A stretch of 64,000 nt of DNA, taken from contig JBAYRN010000011.1 in assembly GCA_041676625.1 (NCBI GenBank), forward strand, positions 1-64,000, written 5' to 3'. This document shows positions 24,749 to 32,131 of the stretch, piece by piece (within the stretch, counting starts at the first letter, position 1; every line of letters starts with the position of its first letter). Position numbers and translations under genes: made by a program. The notes under the pieces were generated by a model. That model did not search any database. It worked only from the letters and a program-made list of their open reading frames with translations, and had not been told where the DNA came from. Origin of the DNA: JAEXNA01 sp041676625. Lineage in GTDB: Bacteria > Vulcanimicrobiota > Xenobia > Xenobiales > JADMJV01.

Positions 24749-26533
24749 TTGACACCTAAAACTTTATCCAACGCCTGTGGTGGCGCCTTTTTACTGAACC
24801 AATCGAACCCCGACGACATCTTTACTCCCGACAGCCTTTCCGAAGAGCATCGCATGATTCGTGACATGGTCGCCTCTTTCATGGAAGACAAGGTCATGCC
24901 CAACGTAGAGGCGATCGAACACCAGGAAGGCGGAATCATGAAGAAGATTCTGAAAGAAGCCGCCGAGCTGGGTCTGCTGGGGGCGGAGATCCCCGAACAG
25001 TACGGCGGTATGGAGTTGGACATCCTTTCGCTGATGCTGATCGGTGAGCAGGTCGCCCGCCTGGCTTCCTTCTCGGTCAGCTTTGGGGCCCACAGCGGCA
25101 TCGGCACCGCACCCGTGCTCTACTTCGCCAACGACAAGCTCAAGGAGAAGTATCTGCCCAAACTGGTCTCCGGGGAGCTGATCTCTTCCTACGCTTTGAC
25201 CGAAAACCACAGTGGTTCCGACGCCCTGGCGGCCCGGACCAAAGCGGTTCTCTCGGAAGACGGGCGGCACTATATCCTGAACGGCTCGAAGATGTGGATC
25301 ACCAACGGTGGTTTCGCCGATCTCTCCATGGTTTTCGCCAAGGTGGACGGAGAGAAGTTCACCTGTTTTGCGGTGGAGACAGCCTGGGACGGTTTCAGCG
25401 CGGCCGCCGAGGAGAAGAAGATGGGTCTGAAAGGCTCGTCCACCACGGCTCTCAACCTGGACAACGTGAAAGTGCCCGTGGAGAACCTGGTGGGTGAAGT
25501 CGGGAAGGGCCACAAGGTGGCGCTGAACGTACTCAATCTGGGGCGGTTTAAGTTGGGGGCCTGGTGCACCGCCGCCTCCAAGTTTGCCATGAACGATGCC
25601 ATCGGGTACGCCAAGGAGCGCACCCAGTTTGGCAAACACCTGGTAGAGTTTGGTGCCATTCAGCAAAAGATCGGACAAATGGTCACCGAAACCTGGGTGG
25701 GCGACTGTATGAACTACCGCACCGCCGGCCTGATCGATAAGTCGATCAAGGCGGTGGAGGCGGGCGACACGGTCGGAAAGCTTGCTGCCATCGAGGAGTT
25801 CGTGATCGAGTGCTCCATTTTGAAGGTGAAGTGCTCGGAGCAGCTGGACTTCGTGGTGGATGAATCGGTGCAAATGCTGGGCGGCTACGGCTACAGCGCC
25901 GAGTATCCGGTGGAGAGGGCTTATCGCGACTCCCGTATCAACCGGATTTTCGAAGGAACCAACGAGATCAACCGCCTGACCATCACCGGCATGCTGCTCA
26001 AGCGCGCCATGGGTGGTCGACTGGCTCTGATGGAGCGCCTTATGGGACTGCAGCAGGAGATGTCCGAGCGCAACTTCGGCAGCATCGAAGAAGGATCGCT
26101 GGGCCGCGAGATCTATCTGGCCGACGCTTCCCGTAAAGCCACCCTGCTGGCCGCCGGATTGGCCGTGAACGTGATCGGGATGAACCGACCGGAAGAGAAC
26201 CACCAGGAGCAGATGATGGCCATCGCCGACATGGTGATGGAGGTCTATGCCCAAGACAGCGCCGTCTTGCGCTGCCAGAAGCTGGTGGCCGAGCGAGGCG
26301 AGGACAAGACCGCCATCGAGCGGGATATCGTGAAGGTGTTTGTCCAGCAATCCGCCGAGCGCGTTCGAAGCCTGGCCCGCACCCTGCTAGCCGATGTGAT
26401 CGCCGATAGCAAGGAACTGGAACCTAACCTCATGGCGATCGAGGCACTCCTCAATAAAACCCCGGTAGGCACCTGCGATCCCTTGCGACGCATCGCCGCT
26501 CGGGCGATCGAACTGGGGCGCTTTCCTTTCTAA
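24749..26533 (+). CDS. Acyl-CoA dehydrogenase family protein
   Basis: 594 residues. FAD-dependent alpha,beta-dehydrogenation of an acyl-CoA in beta-oxidation is the family role. Motifs: YALTENHSGSDA, MWITNGGFADL, GLKGSSTTAL, the substrate-binding YGYSAEYPVERAYRDSRI, and FEGTNEINRL. At about 590 residues it belongs to the long group (FadE/VLCAD-like) with a C-terminal helical domain, unlike the 380-residue short type. Start is TTG at 24749 after GAGGA. Monocistronic, followed by a terminator. Chain-length specificity cannot be read from sequence. Confidence 0.93.
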   Translation: MTPKTLSNACGGAFLLNQSNPDDIFTPDSLSEEHRMIRDMVASFMEDKVMPNVEAIEHQEGGIMKKILKEAAELGLLGAEIPEQYGGMELDILSLMLIGEQVARLASFSVSFGAHSGIGTAPVLYFANDKLKEKYLPKLVSGELISSYALTENHSGSDALAARTKAVLSEDGRHYILNGSKMWITNGGFADLSMVFAKVDGEKFTCFAVETAWDGFSAAAEEKKMGLKGSSTTALNLDNVKVPVENLVGEVGKGHKVALNVLNLGRFKLGAWCTAASKFAMNDAIGYAKERTQFGKHLVEFGAIQQKIGQMVTETWVGDCMNYRTAGLIDKSIKAVEAGDTVGKLAAIEEFVIECSILKVKCSEQLDFVVDESVQMLGGYGYSAEYPVERAYRDSRINRIFEGTNEINRLTITGMLLKRAMGGRLALMERLMGLQQEMSERNFGSIEEGSLGREIYLADASRKATLLAAGLAVNVIGMNRPEENHQEQMMAIADMVMEVYAQDSAVLRCQKLVAERGEDKTAIERDIVKVFVQQSAERVRSLARTLLADVIADSKELEPNLMAIEALLNKTPVGTCDPLRRIAARAIELGRFPF

Positions 26534-26551
26534 GAATCCCTGGGTAAGAAG

Positions 26552-26580
26552 CACTCGGTTTTCGGGCCGGGTGTTTTTTT
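26552..26580 (+). terminator. Rho-independent terminator of the acyl-CoA dehydrogenase gene
   Basis: CACTCGG/CCGGGTG stem (one T-G wobble) with a TTTTCGGG loop, then seven T residues. Confidence 0.85.
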
Positions 26581-26695
26581 GTGCGCTTTTACATGCGCGC
26601 GGGGTGGGGTGCGGTGTGAAGTGGGCAATGTTGCTGCCTTTTGGGGCAAGGCGCGCGTGGCAGGAATCGAATTTTGGGCCGGGAAGCGTCTCTCA

Positions 26696-27373
26696 ATGTA
26701 TCAGACCAGCGACGTGAGTGTAGTTGTCCCTGTCTACGGCCCGCCTGAGTTCTTTTTGGAAGCCCTGGAAAGTGTAGTGAAAGAGCAGCCCGGAGAGATC
26801 ATCGTGGTGGACGACGCCTCTCCGCGCCCTTTGCCGGATCTGAGTCGTTTCCCCGACCTGAAGCTAATCCGCCATTCCAGCAACCTGGGTCCTGGAGCGG
26901 CTCGCAACACGGGTGTGCGTGCGGCGGGCGGGACCTGGCTCTGTTTTAACGACGCCGACGACCTCTGGGTGGAAGGCCGCCTTAAGCTTCAGCTTGAGTT
27001 GGCCGAGCGCCATCAGGTGGATGTGGTGCATGGGAGACTCTCCTTTTTAGCTTCGGATGGCGGACCTGATCCTTTAGAACGTACCGACCAGGTTTCACCA
27101 GGTATGCCGACTTACTTGCTACGGCGTGAGTTGGCCCTCCGTTTTCCTTTAGACGAGAGTTCCAAGTTTTCCGAGGACCTGGAGTTCTATGCACAGCTTA
27201 AGGACCATGGTGTGCCCATCCACTCTCATCCCGAAGCAGTCCACTGCTATCGACGCCACTCCACCAGTCTCACTGCGGGACGGCCGCTTGACGACATCAA
27301 GGCCGATATTTTTCGCACCCTTTCGAGATCGCTCTCCCGACGACGTGCTTTAGCCCAGGGAGAATCTAAATGA
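26696..27373 (+). CDS. Family 2 glycosyltransferase opening the second PqqD cassette
   Basis: 225 residues from ATG 26696; the open frame extends to 26579, but the upstream part crosses the terminator and lacks family match. GT-A signature: VSVVVPVYG, VVDDASPRP, ARNTGVRAA, NDADDLW (metal-binding DxD region). Short for family 2, with no membrane segment. It probably glycosylates a small acceptor from a nucleotide sugar. Its stop overlaps the PqqD-like start (ATGA at 27370-27373). A second family 2 enzyme closes the same cassette. Confidence 0.85.
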   Translation: MYQTSDVSVVVPVYGPPEFFLEALESVVKEQPGEIIVVDDASPRPLPDLSRFPDLKLIRHSSNLGPGAARNTGVRAAGGTWLCFNDADDLWVEGRLKLQLELAERHQVDVVHGRLSFLASDGGPDPLERTDQVSPGMPTYLLRRELALRFPLDESSKFSEDLEFYAQLKDHGVPIHSHPEAVHCYRRHSTSLTAGRPLDDIKADIFRTLSRSLSRRRALAQGESK

Positions 27374-27777
27374 GATTGCAGCCTAGAGATCGAGATATTG
27401 TTTGGGAGTCGATCGAGGGAGAGGTACTGCTGCTTGACCTCTTCCACGGAGTTTATTACAGCGTGCGCTTCGGTACCGCCCAGTTGGTGAGCGACCTGCT
27501 CCACGGTCATAGACCTGGCGAGGTGGCCGAGCGGTGGCTGGAGAAAGTCGGGCCTACTTCTGGCCTTCAAGAGAAGATCCAGAGCTTGTCGGCTTATCTC
27601 GTCGAGCATGGTCTTGCCGTTTCGGGTCGGCCCGAACCCTCCGAGCCGGCAGCCTTCCTCGAGCTTGAGTCCCACGAACTCCCCGATATCGAGCGCTTCG
27701 AAGACATGAAAGAGATCTTCGAGATGGATCCGATTCATGAAGGAGACCTCGAGCGCGGATGGCCAGTCCACAACTAG
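27370..27777 (+). CDS. PqqD-like protein with conserved-looking C-terminal tail
   Basis: 135 residues. Residues 1-85 fit the PqqD/RRE fold (EVLLLDLFHGVYYSV, then helices to VEHGLAV). Residues about 93-135 are an acidic tail ending DPIHEGDLERGWPVHN, with a preceding FEDMKEIF segment. Stand-alone PqqD proteins are about 90 residues, so the tail is extra. I recall a similar D-P-I-H and G-W-P ending in other PqqD-like proteins, but I cannot check it here. It may be the peptide being modified in cis, or a docking tail for the enzymes. Coupled to the glycosyltransferase upstream, it overlaps the nucleotidyltransferase downstream by 19 bases. Confidence 0.8.
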   Translation: MRLQPRDRDIVWESIEGEVLLLDLFHGVYYSVRFGTAQLVSDLLHGHRPGEVAERWLEKVGPTSGLQEKIQSLSAYLVEHGLAVSGRPEPSEPAAFLELESHELPDIERFEDMKEIFEMDPIHEGDLERGWPVHN

Positions 27778-28829
27778 AGCTTTACCACTGCGCGACGGCT
27801 CCGCCGGCACAGGCTCTGCAAATGTGGAACGAATTGCTGGATGGAATTCCGGTGGAGGATTTTGACTATCCCGCCCAGCGTCTTTTGCCCGCCGTGTGGT
27901 CTAATCTCAAGAAGGCCGGCCAGGAGTTTCCGCAAGAGCCCCGCTTGCGCGGCGTTTACCGCCTCACCTGGATCAAGAACTCCCTGCTTCAAAGAGCCTG
28001 TCTTGAGACCTTAGATCTCTTCGAGGCTCAACAACTTCCGGTGATAGTCCTCAAAGGTCAGGCTTTCAATACTTTGCTCTATCAAGAGCAAGGTGTACGC
28101 AGCGCCAACGACTTCGATCTCCTGGTACCTTTTCAACGAGCGCCTCAAGCCTTGGCACTGCTGGCCGAAGCTGGTTGGCAGCCCGCCGGTGGGAAATGGC
28201 CTGACCCTTGCCTGAGACTGGAAAATGCTGTGGCTCTGAAAAAAGGCCGGGCTGAACTCGATCTTCATTGGTATTTGCTGCGGGAAGCGCGAGAGGAAAC
28301 CTTTGATGCTCCCTTGTGGCAAGAAGCGGTGCCCTTCCCTTTTGCCGGTCGAGAGGCTTTGACTTTGTGCCCCACCCACCATCTTCTTCACCTCTTGGTC
28401 AGTGCCAATCGCGAGCCTGAGAGTCTGGGGCGCTACCTTTTGGACCTTCGTTTACTCACCCAGGAGTATGCGGGCGCACTCGACCAGCGAGCCGTCCTTC
28501 GCTTGATGGAAGAGCGGCACTTGCTCAGCCGCTTGAATGGCTTGCCTCTGGCCGAGTGTGGACTGACGGAACTCACGACCACGACGGCCCCAGCTCTACT
28601 GGATCGGGCCTGGAGCCACGCCACGCGCTATGTTTCAGGCGGTTCCCATGAATGGCACTATTTGATTTTCCCTTTCCTTGATTTTTGGCTTCACTATCGA
28701 ACGGGCCAAGAACCGAAATGGAATTTTTGGACCTATATAGTACGGCGTTTGGAGGTGTCGGACGCCAGAGAATTTTTTGTCCGAACCTATCGCAAACTTC
28801 TACGGATGGTGAAACACGCTTGGCGCTGA
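27759..28829 (+). CDS. Nucleotidyltransferase of the NTP_transf_5 type (second copy)
   Basis: 356 residues. VLKGQAFNTLLYQEQG (K99-G100) followed by NDFDLLV (D118, D120) is the same active-site pattern as the protein at 14101-15153, otherwise distantly related. The family accompanies PqqD and HPr-kinase-like genes. The ATG lies inside the end of the PqqD-like gene, with AGGAG about 14 bases upstream. The reaction is unknown; nucleotidyl transfer to a peptide or metabolite is the family-based guess. Confidence 0.83.
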   Translation: MASPQLELYHCATAPPAQALQMWNELLDGIPVEDFDYPAQRLLPAVWSNLKKAGQEFPQEPRLRGVYRLTWIKNSLLQRACLETLDLFEAQQLPVIVLKGQAFNTLLYQEQGVRSANDFDLLVPFQRAPQALALLAEAGWQPAGGKWPDPCLRLENAVALKKGRAELDLHWYLLREAREETFDAPLWQEAVPFPFAGREALTLCPTHHLLHLLVSANREPESLGRYLLDLRLLTQEYAGALDQRAVLRLMEERHLLSRLNGLPLAECGLTELTTTTAPALLDRAWSHATRYVSGGSHEWHYLIFPFLDFWLHYRTGQEPKWNFWTYIVRRLEVSDAREFFVRTYRKLLRMVKHAWR

Positions 28830-29830
28830 AGGACCCTCATGATTTCTTAGAGCAAGTCTGGCCGCTCTGCGCCGGGCGGGCCGGCTTTTCCACGCCGGTG
28901 GGTTCCCACGCTTTGCTTTTGGATTGCCCCGATGATTCGTGGATGGAAGCTCTGTCTCGTGGCTTTTGGAAGATCTCGCAGGAGTTGGAGGGGGATAGTC
29001 CCTTTCACATTCGCGTGATCGGCCGGAGTGACCTTGAACGCTTGCCACCATTCCCTCTCACTCTGGCGCAGGAATCGGTTCGGGGCCGCATCGAGCCTTG
29101 GTGTACCGACGATTTTCTGGCCGTGGGCACTCTCGGGGGGCTTTTTTTGGCCGACCGACCCCGGGGTAGAGCCGTTCTCTACTACGCAGCGCCGTCTTCT
29201 ATCCCGATCTGGGACCTCTGTGCACCGCTACGAACGGCACTCGGCTTTTTGCTGCCCGCCCAGGGCTATCATCTGCTGCACGGGGCGGCGGTGAGCTTTC
29301 AAGGCTCGGCCTGTCTCTTGGTGGGCAAAGGAGGCTCGGGCAAGAGTTCTTCGGCGCTTTCAGCTTTAAATCCGGGAAGCTCCTTGGAATTCGTGAGCGA
29401 AGACTATACGCTGGTGGAGTCGGAATCTCTCACTGTTCATCCTCTCTATCGCTCTTTCAAGGTCGGCTCCGCGGGCTTTACTCGCATGCCTTATTTGGAG
29501 AGATTCGAGAAGTTGGGAGAGCAGGACCAAAAGATCTGTTCGCTGTTGGACGGTTCGTTGTCCCCGAAGCCTGCCCGTTTGAAAGCGGTGCTCTGGCCCG
29601 ATCTCCATGAGCCAACTCTTTTGGGGCCGATCCCTCGGGCAACCGCTTTGCTGAAGCTTGCTCCCAGCACCCTCTTTCAAAACCCCAACGCCCGACGAGA
29701 GGATTTTCAGGCTCTGGCCGCGCTGTGCCGCCGCTTGGACTCCTATTGCCTGGGTTTGGGCCGGCAGCCCTCTTTCGAAGTCGTGGAAAAGAGCCTGCAA
29801 GGCTTATTGGGGGAGTTCGCTTCCCTATGA
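28820..29830 (+). CDS. HPr-kinase-like P-loop protein (second copy)
   Basis: 336 residues if translation starts at the TTG at 28820 (ten-base overlap with the upstream gene). An ATG at 28718 is in frame but would overlap by over 100 bases, so the start is unsure. Core motifs: H154-G in LLHGAAV, P-loop LVGKGGSGKSS (about 167-177), acidic EDYTLV. It pairs with the protein at 13011-13835 as a member of the RiPP-associated HprK-like kinases. The N-terminal 150 residues are divergent. The stop overlaps the next glycosyltransferase (ATGA). Confidence 0.8.
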   Translation: MALKDPHDFLEQVWPLCAGRAGFSTPVGSHALLLDCPDDSWMEALSRGFWKISQELEGDSPFHIRVIGRSDLERLPPFPLTLAQESVRGRIEPWCTDDFLAVGTLGGLFLADRPRGRAVLYYAAPSSIPIWDLCAPLRTALGFLLPAQGYHLLHGAAVSFQGSACLLVGKGGSGKSSSALSALNPGSSLEFVSEDYTLVESESLTVHPLYRSFKVGSAGFTRMPYLERFEKLGEQDQKICSLLDGSLSPKPARLKAVLWPDLHEPTLLGPIPRATALLKLAPSTLFQNPNARREDFQALAALCRRLDSYCLGLGRQPSFEVVEKSLQGLLGEFASL

Positions 29831-30486
29831 CAGTGAGCGTGATCATTCCGGCACACAACGCCGAAGCCTTTCTGGGCCAAGCCCTGGAGAGTGTTTTGGC
29901 CCAGACCCATCCAGCCCACGAGATCGTCGTCTTCAATGACGGCTCCACCGATCGAACAGCCGAGATCTTGAGAGAATTTGAGGGAAAGATCTTAGTCCTG
30001 GGAGGAGAGGGCCCGGCTCGAGGAGCCGCCCATGCCAGGAATCGTGCCGTGGAAGTGGCTCAAGGAGAGTTTTTGGCTTTTCTCGATGCCGACGATCTTT
30101 GGCTCCCCGAGAAGTTGCAGCGTCAACTCGAAGCCCACGCTCGACAAACTGAAGACTGCGCCGTCTTTGGTATGGTCCAAGAGTTCAATAGCGAGGGTCC
30201 CTTGGGAGAGTATCGGACTTGTGCTCTTTCTTCGGTCTGCCTGGTCTGGCGAGAGCTCGCCCGAAGAGCAGGGCCCTTTGATGAGAGCTTGACCTTGGGT
30301 GATTTCGCGGACTGGATCGCTCGGATTCAGGAGCTTCCAGCTCGCCTGCTTTACCTGGAGCAGCCTTTGGCCAGGCGACGCTATCACCAGAACAACTTAG
30401 GAAAACGCGAGGTCGGTCAGCGCCAAGACTACTTGGAAGTGGTGAGACGTAGGCTGGCCCGACGTCGTCAGGGAACTCAACAGTAG
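29827..30486 (+). CDS. Family 2 glycosyltransferase closing the second cassette
   Basis: 219 residues from ATG 29827, which overlaps the kinase-like stop. VSVIIPAHN, NDGSTDRTAEIL, HARNRAVEVA and FLDADDLW define a GT-A family 2 fold. An upstream in-frame extension to 29725 belongs to another gene's reading. It is distinct from the enzyme at 26696-27373 but the same size and type. Last gene of the cassette; no terminator is visible before the next gene. Confidence 0.86.
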   Translation: MTVSVIIPAHNAEAFLGQALESVLAQTHPAHEIVVFNDGSTDRTAEILREFEGKILVLGGEGPARGAAHARNRAVEVAQGEFLAFLDADDLWLPEKLQRQLEAHARQTEDCAVFGMVQEFNSEGPLGEYRTCALSSVCLVWRELARRAGPFDESLTLGDFADWIARIQELPARLLYLEQPLARRRYHQNNLGKREVGQRQDYLEVVRRRLARRRQGTQQ

Positions 30487-30575
30487 AGCGTACCGTCGAT
30501 ATCGCTCGCCACCCACAACAAGACCGCCGCCCTGGCGCTGATTTCAGACTTTGTTCAGAGAAGCTGTTTAAGATA

Positions 30576-31334
30576 ATGAGCGTGAAGATTCAAGCTCCCA
30601 AATACTCCCAGAGTTCTACTCTGCGAAAACCCGAGGCCCGGCGGGACGACCGATCCGAGCAGGCGGTTGACCGAGTGGAGCTTCGGGCTGGAGGGGTGCA
30701 GAAGGGCTCTCGCTGGGTGGGCCGGGTGGGCAAATTTATTTCAAAGGTTCCCAAGTTTCTGGCTCACACCGCCAAGTTTATCGGAGTGACCCTGCTGGGT
30801 GGTTTGACCGCTGCGGTTCAGTTGGCGGCTGGCTCCATCGGACTGGTGGGTATGGCCGGGCTGGGCCTTGCTGGGGCGCTGGAAGTGCGAGACGGCGTCA
30901 AAGAAAAGGATCCTCTCAAGATGCTCTCGGGGACCGGGGAGATCGTCAGGGGGGCTTACACCGGAGCTCTCTCCACCGGCTATCTGTTGGATCTCGGGCA
31001 GCACGCCGGAATGGCCGTAGCCACCTCCGCCCTGGGGGGGCTTCAAGGGAGTATCTACCTGTCCAGCGGGGCTATGAAATTTGTGAAAGGGCGCGCCGAG
31101 GGAGATAACCAGCGCCGGACCGAAGGAGCCCTGGAAGTGGGAATGGGGGTAGCCAGTCTGGGAATGCTCGCGGCCCCCCTCACCCCGGTGGCCCTCGGAG
31201 TCTTCGGTGCTCTCTGTGCAGCCCGATTCGTGGTGGTCAACAAAGACCGGATCAAAGAGGGCGTGCAAAACGCGCGTCAGGTCTTGAATGAATACCGAAG
31301 AAAGATGGCCGACGAGCTGATCAGCGACCGCTGA
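30576..31334 (+). CDS. Gly/Ala-rich membrane-associated protein
   Basis: 252 residues. A basic N-terminal third (residues 1-70) is followed by four or five glycine-zipper-like hydrophobic segments (GVTLLGGLTAAVQLAAGSIG and later VALGVFGALCA) with short charged loops, then a basic tail. There is no signal peptide. It resembles the other Gly/Ala-rich proteins at 269-1975 and 61773-63167 in style, and its N-terminal MSVKIQAPK recalls their signature weakly. No Shine-Dalgarno is clear. The function is unknown. Its 3' end overlaps the convergent glycosyltransferase by 14 bases. Confidence 0.72.
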   Translation: MSVKIQAPKYSQSSTLRKPEARRDDRSEQAVDRVELRAGGVQKGSRWVGRVGKFISKVPKFLAHTAKFIGVTLLGGLTAAVQLAAGSIGLVGMAGLGLAGALEVRDGVKEKDPLKMLSGTGEIVRGAYTGALSTGYLLDLGQHAGMAVATSALGGLQGSIYLSSGAMKFVKGRAEGDNQRRTEGALEVGMGVASLGMLAAPLTPVALGVFGALCAARFVVVNKDRIKEGVQNARQVLNEYRRKMADELISDR

Positions 31335-32121
31335 TGCTGCTGGGGAAGTAGCCGGCATGGGTCACCAGCGGGCCTACTTGAAAGCACTCCAGTTGTGGAT
31401 TGGCCTTGTTTCGGAAAGGTATGAGGTATTGATTGCGTTCGGCTAAAGATTTGGTGTGCATCATTATGAGCATGTCGATATCTGCGGATGCGTCATCGAG
31501 AATAGTCAACATTTTTTTGAGACCCCTCCGAGAAATGATGTAGCCGTCAGTTCCCCAGCCAATTTTGACGCGCCCGCAGTAATCACCCTGAACTCGGTTA
31601 TTTAGAAACACCAGGTCGAACTCCACCGGCAGTTCCAGTTTCGGTGAGCCATGGATCACTCCGTCATCCTCAAAGATGGCCAGAAACTCCCATCCCTGGG
31701 CCAGTGCGTGTTGGTAAAGCTTTCTGGTTGTGAGCAAAAGTCCGATCGCGCCTGCCGAAAAATCGCGGCCCTCCACGTGTTCTTTGAGCCAGTCGGGAGG
31801 GGCTTGAAGGGTAGAACCGTCCACTGCAGGCCACAATTCTACCGGCCAACCAGATTTTCTGGCCCAGTGCTGAAAGAGTCTCCTGCGGGATTGGTACCTC
31901 ACGTCATCAAGCAAACTGATGCAGTAAATTCCGGTATTTATTCCCGCATTTCTTGCCAGGTCGACGGTGTGCCAGCGGGTGGGGTCGGAAGTCCACCAGC
32001 GAAACCACCGCCGGATCCAGGTGTTGATGAGCGCTCTGGCCTGATTTAAAGGAATGCGAACTTGGAGAACAACTCGACGCAGAGGGGTCTTAATTGCGGG
32101 TGGAAGCCTCTCGACGAACAC
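31321..32121 (-). CDS. Family 25 glycosyltransferase
   Basis: 266 residues. YCISLLDDVRYQSRR, the LWPAVDG segment, then GAIGLLLTTRKLYQHA and FLAIFEDDGVI (EDD metal site) match family 25 (LOS/LgtB-type beta-galactosyltransferases and procollagen GT relatives). An arginine-rich N-terminal 50 residues precede the domain. Start is GTG 32121 with AAGGG at good spacing, ten bases after the exoprotein stop. It could decorate the adjacent exoprotein or surface glycans; that link is inference. Confidence 0.85.
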   Translation of the reverse strand: MFVERLPPAIKTPLRRVVLQVRIPLNQARALINTWIRRWFRWWTSDPTRWHTVDLARNAGINTGIYCISLLDDVRYQSRRRLFQHWARKSGWPVELWPAVDGSTLQAPPDWLKEHVEGRDFSAGAIGLLLTTRKLYQHALAQGWEFLAIFEDDGVIHGSPKLELPVEFDLVFLNNRVQGDYCGRVKIGWGTDGYIISRRGLKKMLTILDDASADIDMLIMMHTKSLAERNQYLIPFRNKANPQLECFQVGPLVTHAGYFPSSISGR

Positions 32122-32131
32122 GCACTGCCCT

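Noticed and set aside
24791..26350. 519-codon open frame opposite the acyl-CoA dehydrogenase gene
   Set aside because: It has no protein features of its own. Composition and His/Gln/Val content follow from the codon use of the real gene on the other strand.
26616..26717. 33-codon ORF just before the second cassette, considered as a peptide precursor
   Set aside because: No YxxP motif, no ribosome site, overlaps the glycosyltransferase start and has a composition like a random frame.
30487..30575. Possible precursor after the second cassette
   Set aside because: No ORF with a leader motif or ribosome site in the interval.
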